The notes beneath the pieces are model-generated. The model saw only the letters and a program-made list of their open reading frames with translations, was not told where the DNA came from and made no database searches. A program made the translations under genes and the position numbers. This document shows, piece after piece, positions 45,101 through 56,569 of a stretch of DNA of 64,000 nt. Where the stretch lies: NCBI RefSeq assembly GCF_036711975.1, contig NC_091973.1:6510001-6574000 (forward strand), read 5' to 3'. This DNA is from Onthophagus taurus. Its lineage: Eukaryota > Arthropoda > Insecta > Coleoptera > Scarabaeidae. The number at the start of each line of letters is the position of its first letter. The first letter of the stretch is position 1.

Positions 45101-47398
45101 GAAGAGGTAGGTCTTGAACAATTTTGGATATTTGCTCAAAGGGAATATCTAAAAAGGCACTTAATATTTTGCTACTATTTTCGACGTCGTATCTATGTGA
45201 GCTCGGATTTTCCACACTGACCAACATAAAAACTAAAAAAGGGAAAGATTAAGCAATTTAGAAGATGAAATGAGAGTAGCATTATCGCATATAAGGCCAA
45301 ATATCAGGGATATCTGCAAGACTCGACAAGTTAACTTTTAAAATTAATATAGCTATTGTTAATGGTGTCCTTTATTGAATTTTTTCAAGATAGATACTCT
45401 TAGCCTTTCTAACTAAAGATGGTGTTCTGCTATTTTTTATTACTGTTAAAAATGTTCCGCCACCACGAAAAAGTTGAAAACCACTGATGTAGAAATTCCA
45501 CTTTGAGTATGGTCTGAAGACGCACGGCTAAACCCGATACTTTCTAGTTCTAGGTCTAGTGTTAGTACTAGTTTTATACTATCACTAGAACTAACATTAG
45601 ACCTCGAACTAGAAACATTCGGGTTTAGCCGTCTTGAGAGACGTGCGGCTAAACCCGAATGTTTCTAGTTCTAGGTCTAGTGTTAGTTCTAGTTTTGCAT
45701 TAGAACTAACACAAGACCTAGACCTAGAATCATTCGGGTTTAGCCGTCTTGAGAGAAGTGCGGCTAAACCCGAATGTTTCTAGTTCTAAGGCTAGTGTTA
45801 GTTCTATTTTCGCACTAGAACTAACACAAAACCTAGAACTAGAATCATTCGGGTTTAGCCGTCTTGACAGACGTGTGGCTAAACCCGAATGTTTTTAGTT
45901 TTCGGTCTAGTGTTAGTTCTTGTTTAGCAGTAAAACTAACACAAGACCTAGAACTAGAATCATTCCGGTTTAGCCGTCTTGAGAGACGTGCGGCTAAACC
46001 CGAATGATTCTAGTTCTAGGTATAGTGTTAGTTCTAGTGATAGTACTAGTCTAAAACTAGAATTAACACTAGACCGAGAACTAGAAACATTCGGGTTTAG
46101 CCGCACGTCTCTCAAGACGGCTAAACCCGAATGATTCTAGTTCTAAGTCTTGTGTTAGTTCTAGTGCAAAACAAGAACTAACACTAGACCGAAAACTAGA
46201 AACATTCGGATTTAGCCTCACGTCTCTCAAGACGGCTAAACCCGAATGATTCTAGTTCTAGGTCTTGTGTTAGTTCCAGTTTTATACTAGCACTATCACT
46301 AGAATTAACACAAGACCTAGAACTAGAATCATTCGGGTTTAGCCGTCTTGAAAGACGTGCGGCTAAACCCGAATGTTTCTAGTTTTCAGTCTAGTGTTAG
46401 TTCTAGTATTAACACAAAGTCTATTGACGCATAGTCTATCTAACGACAGGTTATGCATCGTTATGCATCAAAAGCCTAAGAAAAACAAAGGTGTTTCATC
46501 CGTAAATATACGTTGTAATCTCACGTAGTTTAGTAAAAATAACTTTACTTTTAAGTTTATCAGATTGATTTTATGCGTGGCTATAAAACGTGTTTTTCGA
46601 AAATTTTTAAGCCACATGATGATTCTTGAATTTTTTCAACTTTCCTATTTTTTTGTCTTATCTAATATAACTATTGTTAATGAATTCTTTAGGTGTGGAA
46701 TGGATTATCACGCACCTACTGATTGTGGAATAATAAAACAGTGGTTAACAAAATGTGCGGACGATAGCGAAACAGCAAACTACATAAGTGCACATACCAA
46801 AGATTGCCCAAAATGTCATATTTGCATAGAGAAAAATGGAGGTTGCAATCACATGCAGTGCTATAATTGTAAGCACGATTTTTGTTGGATGTGTTTAGGC
46901 GATTGGAAGTCTCACGGTTCGGAGTATTACGAGTGTTCGCGTTACAAGGAGAATCCAAATATCGCGCACGAATCGGTTCATGCTCAAGCTAGGGAAGCAC
47001 TTAAAAAATATTTGCATTATTACGAACGGTGGGAGAATCACTCGAAATCGTTAAAACTGGAGGCTGAAACGTTGGAAAAATTGAAAGCGAGGATAAACCA
47101 GAAGGTGATGTCAAATTTGGGAACATGGATCGATTGGCAGTATTTATTTGTAGCGGCGAATTTATTGGCTAAATGCCGATATACGTTGCAGTATACTTAT
47201 CCGTACGCGTATTTTATGGAAACGGGGCCGCGAAAGGAGCTGTTTGAATATCAACAAGCACAACTTGAGGCGGAAATAGAAAACTTGTCGTGGAAGATCG
47301 AACGAGCTGAAACGACGGACCGCGGAGATTTAGAGAACCAAATGGATATCGCTGAGAAGCGAAGGACTACTTTATTAAAAGACTTTCTAGACGTGTGA
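39178..47398 (+). CDS. ari-2: Ariadne-2 RBR E3 ubiquitin ligase
   Basis: An RBR ubiquitin ligase (ARIH2/TRIAD1 orthologue) that receives ubiquitin from an E2 on a catalytic Cys before passing it to substrate. Exons 39178-39423, 39481-39980 and 46693-47398 join in phase to give 483 residues, the family's normal size. An acidic N-terminus (1-60) is followed by a UBA-like segment ending [16 protein letters not shown]1 starting CPVC (129-132), IBR, RING2 with [17 protein letters not shown] where Cys300 is the expected catalytic residue, and the C-terminal Ariadne domain ending [10 protein letters not shown]. The match to ari-2 rather than ari-1 is shown by [19 protein letters not shown] and YHAPTDC. 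Intron 1 is 57 nt; intron 2 is 6.7 kb, nearly all mobile DNA. No lesion is seen in the coding exons. Confidence 0.93.
39995..40144. mobile_element. Small hairpin MITE beside ari-2 exon 2
   Basis: The arm with TTTTTAGTTTACATCAC (40001-40017) and its exact complement (40122-40138) extend imperfectly to GGAAA and TTTCC. About 150 bp, non-coding, starting about 14 nt after the splice donor. Confidence 0.6.
40231..42370. repeat. 858-bp tandem repeat, about 2.5 copies
   Basis: Units start near 40231, 41061 and 41919 with AAAACCTATTATAATAAAGA. The first lacks about 28 bp. Each full unit contains a MITE (40754-41041 and 41612-41900) with 40-bp arms reading TATCTTAACATTTTTCGCTA, and a central TGACGTCAC / GTGACGTCA pair. 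Copies are nearly identical: a 60-codon open frame at 40784-40966 recurs unchanged at 41642-41824. I do not regard that frame as a gene. Confidence 0.85.
42427..45486 (+). pseudogene. hAT-family transposon relic (BED finger type)
   Basis: The N-terminal part (42530-42780) has a BED-like finger region [13 protein letters not shown]. After an interruption (42851-44609), residues match the hAT core: [31 protein letters not shown], then near 45005-45330 the dimerisation region with [18 protein letters not shown] and [18 protein letters not shown] words in broken frames. The right end, reverse-complemented, reads CAGTGGTTTTCAAC, a standard hAT terminus, ending at 45486 beside a word also found, without hAT, at 10606. 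The left terminus is not found and is probably deleted. Confidence 0.75.
42851..44609. mobile_element. TIR element with internal ~300-bp tandem repeats, inside hAT
   Basis: The left end reads CAGGGTGAGTTATTATTATC; the reverse-complemented right end reads AGGGTGAGTTATTAGCATCC. Both continue with CTAAACCGTTTGA. An ATATATG direct repeat flanks it (42844-42850, 44610-44616). Inside, four units of about 295-303 bp repeat from about 43180 to 44380, marked by CTTAGTTACTTTTGATG at 43288, 43591, 43886 and 44189. There is no coding sequence. Confidence 0.75.
45518..46405. repeat. Palindromic 115-bp tandem array 3
   Basis: Same unit as arrays 1 and 2, about 890 bp or 7.7 units, with orientation flips near 46090-46290. 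The first unit has ACCCGATACTTTCTAG (array 1: ACCCGATAGTTTCTAG) and the last has CTAGTTTTCAGTCTAG (array 1: CTAGTTTTCACTCTAG), so array edges are shared with array 1. Confidence 0.9.
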
Positions 47399-47984
47399 TA
47401 TTTTAGAAAATGTAGCCTTTTTCTCAAATTCTAAACTTTTCATCTTAATCGTATCGTCTCTGATAATAGGGATTAGTTCAGTTTCCGGCGTCTTGTCGTT
47501 AAGCGTGGATGATAATTAATTACTATTTAGTGTTTTTCGGTAAGACCGACACGACTACCAGCGTTATTAATTTATTGTGTCCCCCACCTCCCCCTTTCAC
47601 TTTCCTTTATCCAAAACGCAACCTATCATTTTTCGTTATCGAATTAATTCACAATCTCTCGTAGGTGGTCGACGTACTTTTAGGAGACTTTTATTCATTT
47701 CCGTTCAATTTTACTCGTACTCTCTGTACAGAAATGTAAGTGCAAATATATTTTTAAGTCTTATATATATATAAATATATATGGAGATATATACCGAGGA
47801 GTTTACTACACACGTGTCTTTGGCAGTTTTAAAAATATGCGGAAATCTATTTTCCCATTCGTTTTTGTAAAGTTATCTGTAATCAATATAATTAATTAGA
47901 ATTTTTAAATAATAAATTCGCAAAATTTTAATATGTTTTTATATTTTTTCATTTTAATTATCTAGTATCTCTTTTTGGTGTTGA
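47399..47984 (+). other. ari-2 3' UTR and flank
   Basis: AT-rich, gene-free sequence following the ari-2 stop. Likely 3' UTR; an AATAAA occurs near 47909. The open frame at 47577-47774 has no coding features. Confidence 0.4.
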
Positions 47985-48484
47985 ACTCGTATAAAATCCA
48001 GTTCTTGGAATATAAGTATGAAAATTTTTCAAAGTGTTAATAAAAGTTTTGATAAAATGTTGCGATAATTTTTAAAATTCGCTATAAAAGTAATTTCTTG
48101 AAGGATCCTTGTGGAAATATCACCAATTATTAATTAAAGTATCCTCTTTTTAATGCAAAAAGCCGTTTTGGAAAATCACTTTCAGTTCTTGAGAAATAAA
48201 TTTTTGAAATAATCGATTTTCGCCGATTAAGTTTTAAAAAATCGTATAAAATCCTCTTCTTGGAATATGAGTATGAAAATTTCCCAAAGTGTTAATAAGA
48301 GTGTCCTCTTTCCAATGCACCAACCCGTTTTGAAAAATAACTTTTAGTTTTTGAGAAAACAATATTTGAAATTTTGATAAAATTTGCGATGTTGCGATAA
48401 TTTTCAAAATTCGCTATAAAATTAATTTCTTGAAGGATCCTTGTGGAAATATCACCAATTGTTAATTAAAGTATCCTCTTTTTA
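47985..48484. repeat. ~350-bp dimer satellite, third locus, inverted
   Basis: Reverse complement of the A/B satellite: TAATGCAAAAAGCCGTTTTG near 48151 and AACCCGTTTTGAAAAATAAC near 48322. It stops abruptly at 48484 where hAT-like sequence begins. Confidence 0.8.
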
Positions 48485-48720
48485 GAGTTGCTTCGTTAGT
48501 TACATCAGCATCAATAAGTTCATTTTGTATCTTGGATCCAAATAAGTTGACATATTATCTTATCAGCTTTCTTATTAATTTCATTTTTATTCAAATATCG
48601 CAATAATGTGGCAATGCAAATTGTTACTAACATCACTAAGACGAAAAGCTTCGTCTTGCAATACTTTTTCATAAGGTATATTGAATGTTCCAGAACGAAT
48701 TTGGCCATTTTTCCAAAATA
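48485..48720 (-). pseudogene. Possible hAT transposase fragment
   Basis: On the minus strand, MAKFVLEHSIYLMKKYCKT leads after a frame change to STYLDPRYKMNLL, resembling the LDPRYK motif of hAT transposases. The fragment is short and truncated by satellite. Identification rests on one motif. Confidence 0.4.
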
Positions 48721-48849
48721 CTGTTAAGAGCCAACATTTATAGCAGTAATCTTGTAATTGAAATCGACCAGAGCTAACAGTACAATTGAGAAATAATTCT
48801 TATAGTTATAAAATAAAGATCCACCTTTAAAAATGGAAGACATATTGGA

Positions 48850-49740
48850 AGTCAGCAACTCAAAATTAACTAAAAACGCTCAACTGATGTTATTAAATGT
48901 TATTTTACACCAGACTGCTAACTGCTACGTTAAAATTGGTAACGCGTAAAGTGTTATTTTTGGATTTGTCCACTATGGGGGCGCTGGTGGATTTTCTAAT
49001 AATAATGGATATGATTAAGAGATGGTAGCACCATTTTTGATTAATATTCTCCCTCTTATATTTTCTCGTACTAATAATAAAAATTGTTTAGTATTTCTTT
49101 TTTAATTAATAAATAAAATTTTATTGTATGAAAACAATTTTCTGTAAAAACCGGTTGTTTCTACCAGTTTATTTTCATTAAAAGATAATATTAATTTTTA
49201 GAGAAATTTTTGCATTACTTTGAACAATTTGAAGAGTTTTATTACAAATGTGTCGTATTCATTATTGTTTGTTATTGTCAATACCACAAAAAAAGAAAAC
49301 GTAAATATAATATTAAATTTGTACGATGTCGGAAAATAAATGTATAAATTTCCTCGCGATGAGGAACGTTGCCAAATATGGACAAAAAATTTAGGTTAGT
49401 AATAAAGCAGACTTACTTAATTTTTAGTCAATAAAGAAGTATTATTATTGCTGTGACTCTTAAAACTTTTTGGTGCTACATTATTATTAATTGTGACAAT
49501 TTATTAATCGTGAAAAGTCATGGCAGCTAGTTTATTTGCTTTAAATATCTATAATTATTATTTAAAACTAAAATTATTGGTCTTTCATTGTAAACAAGCT
49601 TTATCTTTTATTAATACTTTGAAATAATATAGTAATTAGACAAGGGGTTAAAAGGTATGGAAACAAAATATATTGAAACGTCGAGCTGGAACTCGAGCGG
49701 AGATTTTCATTAAAGTCCATCCTAAATAAAATATTGAAAC
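48850..49740. other. Gene-free AT-rich intergenic stretch
   Basis: No coding region, repeat or RNA gene could be supported here. Confidence 0.3.
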
Positions 49741-49744
49741 ATTT

Positions 49745-49850
49745 ATTAGAGGTACTTGAGGTAGAGGTACTTCAGATAGGGATACTTGGGATAGAGATAG
49801 AGATACTTGAGATAGAGGTACTTGAGGTAGGGGTACTTGGCTAGAGATAT
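49745..49850. repeat. Minisatellite of GAGGTACTTGA-type units
   Basis: Repeated words GAGGTACTTGAGGTA, GGGATACTTGGGATA, GAGATACTTGAGATA and GGGGTACTTGG, an interrupted 12-18-bp repeat. Confidence 0.75.
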
Positions 49851-49869
49851 TTTATAATTAATTAATAAT

Positions 49870-52800
49870 TTAAATCTTAAAGCTCAGTATGTACATAGTA
49901 CATAAAGAAATAGAGATATTTTATAAAAGCATATGTTGTTTCTTCAAAGAAGAAACCCTTTCTGAAGAAGAACGCATCCCTGGAAGAGCTAGAGAGATAA
50001 AGATAAAGATAAATAAACCTGCGTTCTAGGAGGAGGTTCTTGATATTAATTTTTTTTAAATAATGTTGATCATTTTTAATTAGTTCCTTTAAGTTATTGT
50101 TAAATTTAAGGGTGGGATTATTCTTAATTTTTGTCAGCATTTTTGTCTCCCATGGTAACAATATGATTTTCTATTTTAATTTTCTATTTCAAATTTTTAA
50201 TGTTGCAAAGAATTGATTTAGTAAAGCGGAAAGACCCGAAAAGGGTCGATAGCTTAATAAAGATATTTTCTCTCTTCTCTCTTGATTTAGTATGGAAAAA
50301 TTTTATGTTGACGCTCTTATTCCCACTTGTTTTCCCTCACTCTTTCACCTTTATCATCTGGCGAACGTTCCTTACGACCTCAGTGCAATTTCACCCCCCC
50401 ATCATGCTGACTCACGTTATTTAATTTTAAAGGAAATTTTTACGTGTTAATTGTAAGTTTAAAAATTTTCCTTTTTTTTTTGATTTCTTATATTTAGTTA
50501 TTATGGTTCTTTCTCTACTGGTTCGGTAATTTGTTTTGTCATTAATTTTGAACATTTATCTTTAAACACTTTGAAAAACGAGATTTACGATGAAGCGGAG
50601 AAACGCCATTTTAATTTTTTGGATTTTTCAATTTACCCGGGGAGGATTCGTTCGAAAAAATTCTTTTCAATTTTATATTTCACCCTTTAGGTTTTTTACT
50701 TTTTATTTTTTGTAAACGGAATCTTTTTGAAGAAATTCTAAAGATATTGAAGTGTTTAATACATTTTCCACTAGGAATAATAATAAAAATTCCATATGTA
50801 CGTATAAATAGAATGTTCGTGCAAAATAATTTGATATTAAAATAGTATTATTTAAGTGTTTGCCTAACCTACCATTTAAATTAGCTATAATATTGAATAA
50901 TTAAAAGGCAGGGTGGTTATGATGAAGAATAATTTATTGAATCTGAAGAATATATTTAAAAATCGTCATCAGGCACGACTGTAATTAATAAAAATAAAAA
51001 TAAAAATACAAAAATAACTAAATGGCTGTAAAAATACCAAAAAAAAAAAAATTAATAAAAATAAAATAAAACTAAAAAATATAAAAAAATAAAATAAAAT
51101 AATTACCGTCGTAAATTTGGGGTAGCATTTCGCAGGTGAAGAATCAAAAAGGGTCGTCATAAAAAATTATTTTTCATTACATCCGTTTAGCGAGCAAGTT
51201 GAAAGTTAAAGTTAATATAAAGACTAAAATAAGAATGAATAGGAGAATAAAAACAAAAACAATCTTAAATGAAAGTAAAAAATACAAGCTTAAATCAAAT
51301 CAATAATAAAACGTGAAATCCCTTCAAATAAATAAAATAAAATTAAATTAAAAAATTAATAATGAATTCTATCTCTTTTCAACGTGCAAGCCAAAAACGC
51401 AAAAAAACAAAAAAAAAATTCCAAAACCGAAAAAACAGATTTACATTAAAATATGAAAAAATTTAACATGAAAAAGAAAAATGAAACAACAGAAAATTTA
51501 TTTTATTTTATATTTTTTAGTTTTATTTTATTTTATTTTTATTTATTTTTGTTTTTGGTATACAGCCATTTAGTTATTTTTGTATTTTTATTTTTATTAA
51601 TTACAGTCGTGCCTGATGACGATTTTTAAAAAATCAAAACATATGTAGCACCGAATTCAATAAATTATTCTTCATCATAACCACCCTGCCTTTTAATTAT
51701 ACCATTTAAATGACTCCATGTACCTACCAACTGGAAGTCTGGTCCCCAATTAGAAAAAATTAATTTTGATTAAATTCGCTATAACTAATGAACGGTTTGA
51801 CCGATTAACACGTTAAAATTTCTTATTGGTACTTTTAAGGGTGGGTATCAAAGGGTTCAGTTCAATGGAGTTGTATAGAGTGATGTCAAATTTTTTTAAA
51901 TAGTGTTGATCATTTTTAATTAGTTCCTTTAAGTTATTGTTAAATTTAAGGGTGGGATTATTCTTAATTTTTAAAATGTTATTTTCTTTAAAAATAGCAA
52001 TTTTGTCTCCCATAAGATTTTCTATTTCAAATTTTTAATGTTGCGAAGAATTGATTTGGTATGGAAAAATTTTATGTTGACGCTCTTATTCCCACTTGTT
52101 TTCCCTCACTCTTTCACCTTTATCATCTGGCGAACGTTCCTTATGACCTCAGTGCAATTTCACCCCCCCATCATGCTGACTCACGTTATTTAATTTTAAA
52201 GGAAATTTTTACGTGTTAATTGTAAGTTTAAAAATTTTCTTTTTTTTTTGATTTCTTATATTTAGTTATTATGGTTCTTTCTCTACTGGTTTGGTAATTT
52301 GTTTTGTCATTAATTTTGAACATTTATCTTTAAACACTTTGAAAAACGAGATTTACGATGAACGGAGAAACGCCATTTTAATTTTTTTGATTTTTTTTAT
52401 TTAATCGGGGAGGATTCGTTCGAAAAGATTCTTTTCAATTTTATATTTCACCCTTCAGGTTTTTTACTTTTGATTTTGTGTAAACGGAATCTTTTTGAAG
52501 ATATTCTAAAGATATTGAAGTGTTTAATATATTTTCCACGAGGAATAATAATAAAAATTCCATATGTACGTATAAATAGAATGTTCGTGCAAAATAATTT
52601 GATATTAAAATAGTATTATTTAAGTGTTTGCCTAACCTACCATTTAAATTAGCTATAATATTGAATAATTAAAAGGCAGGGTGGTTATGATGAAGAATAA
52701 TTTATTGAATTTGAAGAATATATTTAAAAATCGTCATCACGCACGACTGTAATTAATAAAAATAAAAATACAAAAATAACTAAATGGCTGTAAAAATACA

Positions 52801-53190
52801 AAAAAAAAGAAAAAAATAAATAAAACTAAAAAATATAAAATAAAATAAAATAATTACCGTCGGAAGTTTGGGGTAGCATTTCGCAGGGGAAGAATCAAAA
52901 AGGGTCGTCATAAAAAATTATTTTTCATTACAACCGTTTAGCGAGCAAGTTGAAAGTTAAAGTTAATATAAAGACTAAAATAAGAATGAATAGGAGAACA
53001 AAAACAAAAACAATCTTAAATGAAAGTGAAAAATACAAGCTTAAATCAAATTAATAATAAAACGTGAAATCCCTTCAAATAAATAAAATAAAATTAAATT
53101 AAAAAATTAATAATGAATAAAACGCAAAAAACAAAAAAAAATCCAAAACTGAAAAAACAATTTACATTAAAATAAGAAAAAATTAAGCTT
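49870..53190 (-). mobile_element. Penelope-like terminal-repeat cluster
   Basis: A block of about 1.1 kb at 50040-51180 recurs directly at 51885-52990. Each block carries, on the minus strand, a 3'-end sequence (GTCGTGC(C/G)TGATGACG) and beyond it the start of a protein with NPTLKFNNNLKELIKNDQHY, a Penelope-type N-terminus. Between the blocks, 51530-51695 is an inverted copy of 50900-51050, giving a hairpin. Direct and inverted terminal repeats are known for Penelope-like elements. No RT core remains in this cluster. Poly-purine/pyrimidine runs (TTTTA repeats) fill 51440-51560. Confidence 0.65.
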
Positions 53191-53258
53191 TTTGAAGAAA
53201 TTCTCTTCGATGCTTGAAACAATACTCTCGATGCTCCTACACCGACGGTAATTATATA

Positions 53259-53640
53259 CAGGGTGATTCTCAACCTATACGCATAAACTGAGGGCTTTAT
53301 TCCTTAGGACAAATAATGACTAATAGATGAAAAAAATTTTAGTAAAAGTTTTTTAGTTTCCTAGATATCCGATATAATCGGCGATATCTAGATAATGTGT
53401 TTCCTGGAAGATGGATAGGTCGAGATGGTCCAATAGCATGGCCACAGTGATCGCTGGGCTTCAATCCTCTTGATTTATGATGTTATTTTAAAATGTTCTA
53501 TGTTTTCTTAATATGAAAGTAAATATCACGGATACCTATGGAACAGAAAATCTTTTACTACTAACTTTTTCGCTATTAGTCATTATTCGTCATGAGGAGT
53601 AAATCCCTCAGTTTATGGGTATAGGTTGAGAATCACGCTG
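53259..53640. mobile_element. 382-bp mariner-derived MITE
   Basis: Ends CAGGGTGATTCTCAACCTAT and, reverse-complemented, CAGCGTGATTCTCAACCTAT, with flanking TA. Arms exceed 60 bp. Inside, the plus strand near 53410-53500 keeps WIGRDGPIAWP and NPLDL, a piece of a Tc1/mariner C-terminal catalytic region, showing it is a deletion derivative. Confidence 0.8.
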
Positions 53641-53764
53641 TATATTTTTTATCTGCGTTTTTGTTATATCTGACTGTTTCTTTGTTCCCATAGTCGTGTT
53701 CGAAATCTTCGAAGATTAAAACCTAAATAAAATATTTCCATCGGTTATACGACTTTTCATTTTT

Positions 53765-53890
53765 TTAGCAGCAAGAAACCCTAGGCATCTCCAATAGACC
53801 CCGACATCAAGAAAATCTTAATCCTTCGAGAAAAATCAAGCAAGTGCCCGAAACTCTATGGTCTGCCCAAAATCAGCATGGATTTTCCAC
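53765..53890 (+). pseudogene. Penelope-like RT fragment
   Basis: Plus-strand residues KKILILREKSSKCPKLYGLP followed by KIS resemble the conserved YGLPKIHK entry motif of Penelope-like reverse transcriptases. It is short and ends in unassigned GC-richer sequence to about 54035. Confidence 0.4.
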
Positions 53891-54076
53891 CGGATGTCGC
53901 AGGTGGTGCGGAGGGTTCATTGACCTGCTCTCCGGGGCCTGACGGTCCATCTTTCAGGAAGGCTGCTCCGGATCGGGGACGGTGTAGGACCGTTTTGTAA
54001 GTGGCTCACAAGAGTTTGGTCCTCCAATGTGGAACGTTGACTATTTCCATATCGGAAGCTGTTAGTTTTCCATATA

Positions 54077-54730
54077 CAGGTGTCCGGAAATGACGTGTAC
54101 AACGAAAAACCGCAAATACCTTGACCAAAAGTATGATGATTTAACTCAACTTATCCATATATAAAATTGCTTAGTTTAGTCGCTAGAGGGCTTTAAAAAT
54201 TCATGATGAATCAAAGATAAAACGCAAAATGAAAATTACGAATACCGCTGTCAAAAACTATTAAAAAAAAGTTATTATTAAAACTACCTTACATCACTCA
54301 TTCGCGTTTGTGGGGATTTAGAAAATATAGTTTTGTGGCTAAACCGTTCGCCCAGCTGAAATTTTGTAAGAGAGAAAATAGTTTCTAAATTAAAGTAACT
54401 AAATATTCAGAAAAGAAAAATGGTAGTGTTTGTACAGGGGGTTAAAAAGATATGGATGCGTAAATTATTGTGACAAAGTTTTTAAGCACCCTATAATTTT
54501 CGAAATTGAGTTTACTCCACAAATAACTGTAGTCTACTGATACACGCATGACCAAAAAATGAGTAAAATCCATCGAAGATTTTTCACTTATTAAAAAAAT
54601 ATATTATTTTTAAAGCCCTCTAGAGGCTAAACTAAGCAATTTTGTATATAGATAAGTTGAGTTATATGATCATATTTTTTGTCAAGCTACTGGTGGTCTT
54701 GCGTTGTACACGTAATTTCTAGACATCCTG
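54077..54730. mobile_element. 654-bp TIR element inside hairpin repeat unit
   Basis: Ends CAGGTGTCCGGAAATGACGT and, reverse-complemented, CAGGATGTCTAGAAATTACG, with TA on each side. The inner arms share GCCCTCTAG and AACTAAGCAATTTT-type words. Removing it restores the TTTTCCATA-TACATATACATAG sequence seen in the neighbouring tandem units. Confidence 0.8.
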
Positions 54731-56560
54731 TATACATATACATAGAATAATCATGCAAAATAATTTGATATTAAAATAGTATTGTTTAAGTGTTTACCTA
54801 ACCTATCCTTTGATATGGACTCTCTCCGCTGATAGAATGAGAGTCATTCGACTTGCGCATACTACATATCAATCCTATTATTTCACGTGGAAAATAACCA
54901 TGATGCTTTGATCTCAATGAGAGTTAGTACTTTCATGGAAGCATGTGGTCAGAGAGGCTTACAAACCCTCCAGCATGCCTACGAAGTGGGTATATTTGCA
55001 TCTTGGTTATTTTCCACGTGGAATAATAGGATAGATATGTTGTTTGCCCAAGTCGAATGACTCATTCTGTCAGCGGAAGGAGTCGATATCAAAGGATAGG
55101 TTCGGCAAACACTTAAATAATACTATTTTAATATTAAATTATTTTGCACGAATGTTCTATTTATATGTACATATGGTACACTAGCTCAAGATATGGAAGT
55201 GCTCAATATATTTTCCACGAGGAATAATAACAAAAATTCCATAAGTACGTATAAATAGAATATTCGTGCAAAATAATTTGATATTAAAATAGTATTATTT
55301 AATTGTTTTATATCTCAAACGAAAGCTTGCGTTTGGCTGAATAATTATGTGTAAAGTATATTGATCACTTCCATATCTGAAGCTGCTAGTTTTCCATATG
55401 TACATATACATAGAATAATCATGCAAAATAATTTGATATTAAAATAGTATTGTTTAAGTGTTTGCCTAACCTATCCTTTGATATGGACTCTCTCCGCTGA
55501 TAGAATGAGAGTCATTCGACTTGCGCATACTACATATCAATCCTGTTATTCCACGTGGAAAATAACCATGATGCTCTGATCTCAATGAGAGTTAGTACTT
55601 TCATGGAAGCATGTGGTCAGCGAGGCTTACAAACCCTCCAGCATGCCTACGAAGTGGGTATATTTGCATCATGGTTATTTTCCACGTGGAATAATAGGAT
55701 TGATATGCTGTATGCGCAAGCCGAATGACTCTCATTCTATTAGCGGAAGGAGTCAATATCAAAGGATAGGTTCGGCAAACACTTAAATAATACTATTTTA
55801 ATATTAAATTATTTTGCACGAATGTTCTATTTATATGTACATATGGTACACTAGCTCAAGATATGGAAGTGTTCAATATATTTTCCACGAGGAATAATAA
55901 TAAAAATTCCATAAGTACGTATAAATAGAATATTCGTGCAAAATAATTTGATATTAACATAGTATTATTTAATTGTTTTATATCTCAAACGAAAGCTTGC
56001 GTTTGGCTGAATAATTATGTGTAAAGTATATTGATCACTTCCATATCTGAAGTTGCTAGTTTTCGATATGTACATATACATAGAATAATCATGCTAAATA
56101 ATTTGATATTAAAATAGTATCATTTAAGTGTTTGCCTAACGTATCCTTTCATATGGACTCCCTCCGCTGATAGAATGAGAATCATTCGACTTGCGCATAC
56201 TACATATCAATCCTGTTATTCCACGTGGAAAATAACCATGATGCTCTGATCTCAATGAGAGTTAGTACTTTCATGGAAGCATGTGGTCAGAGAGGCTTAC
56301 AAACCCTCCAGCATGCCTACGAAGTGGGTATATTTGCATCTTGGTTATTTTCCACGTGGAATAATAGGATTAATATGTTGTATGCGCAAGCCGAATGACT
56401 CTCATTCTGTCAGCGGAAGGAGTCGATACCAAAGGATAGGTTCGGCAAACACTTAAATAATACTATTTTAATATTAAATTATTTTGCACGAATGTTCTAT
56501 TTATATGTACATATGGTACACTAGCTCAAGATATGGAAGTGGTCAATATATTTTCCACAA
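54731..56560. repeat. 669-bp tandem units, each a ~440-bp hairpin, three copies
   Basis: The marker TAGAATAATC recurs at 54743, 55411 and 56081 (steps of 668 and 670). In each unit two arms of about 190 bp are inverted copies: ATCCTTTGATATGGACTC / GAGTCGATATCAAAGGAT and CCACGTGGAAAATAACCATG / TGGTTATTTTCCACGTGG. The loop holds GCATGTGGTCAGAGAGGC. The spacer and outer arm resemble 50790-50870 of the Penelope cluster. Confidence 0.85.
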
Positions 56561-56569
56561 GGAATAAGG

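Larger units (their letters stand above)
40145..46637. mobile_element. Large composite TIR element, copy 2 (ari-2 intron)
   Basis: The left end GGTGTAATTCAAGAATC and the reverse-complemented right end GAAAAAATTCAAGAATC are inverted repeats, both continuing ACCATGTGG / ATCATGTGG. Landmarks shared with copy 1, in order: left TIR with GAAATCACTCAAATAAGC, a block at about 42471-42526, the word at 45492-45511, palindromic array 3, the tail with GTCTATCTAACGACAGG, and the right TIR with TTTTTAAGCCAC. An AACTTTCC word adjoins both ends (40137-40144, 46638-46645), but the left one also ends the neighbouring hairpin, so it is weak evidence for an 8-bp duplication. Confidence 0.65.

Noticed and set aside
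40137..46645. AACTTTCC as a firm 8-bp target duplication of the ari-2 composite element
   Set aside because: The left copy also forms the outer end of a neighbouring hairpin MITE, and the nonA copy has no matching duplication, so I treat it only as a weak candidate.
46565..46692. Upstream extension of the last ari-2 exon
   Set aside because: It reads through the transposon tail and a TTCTTTAG acceptor; the family match begins exactly after the acceptor.
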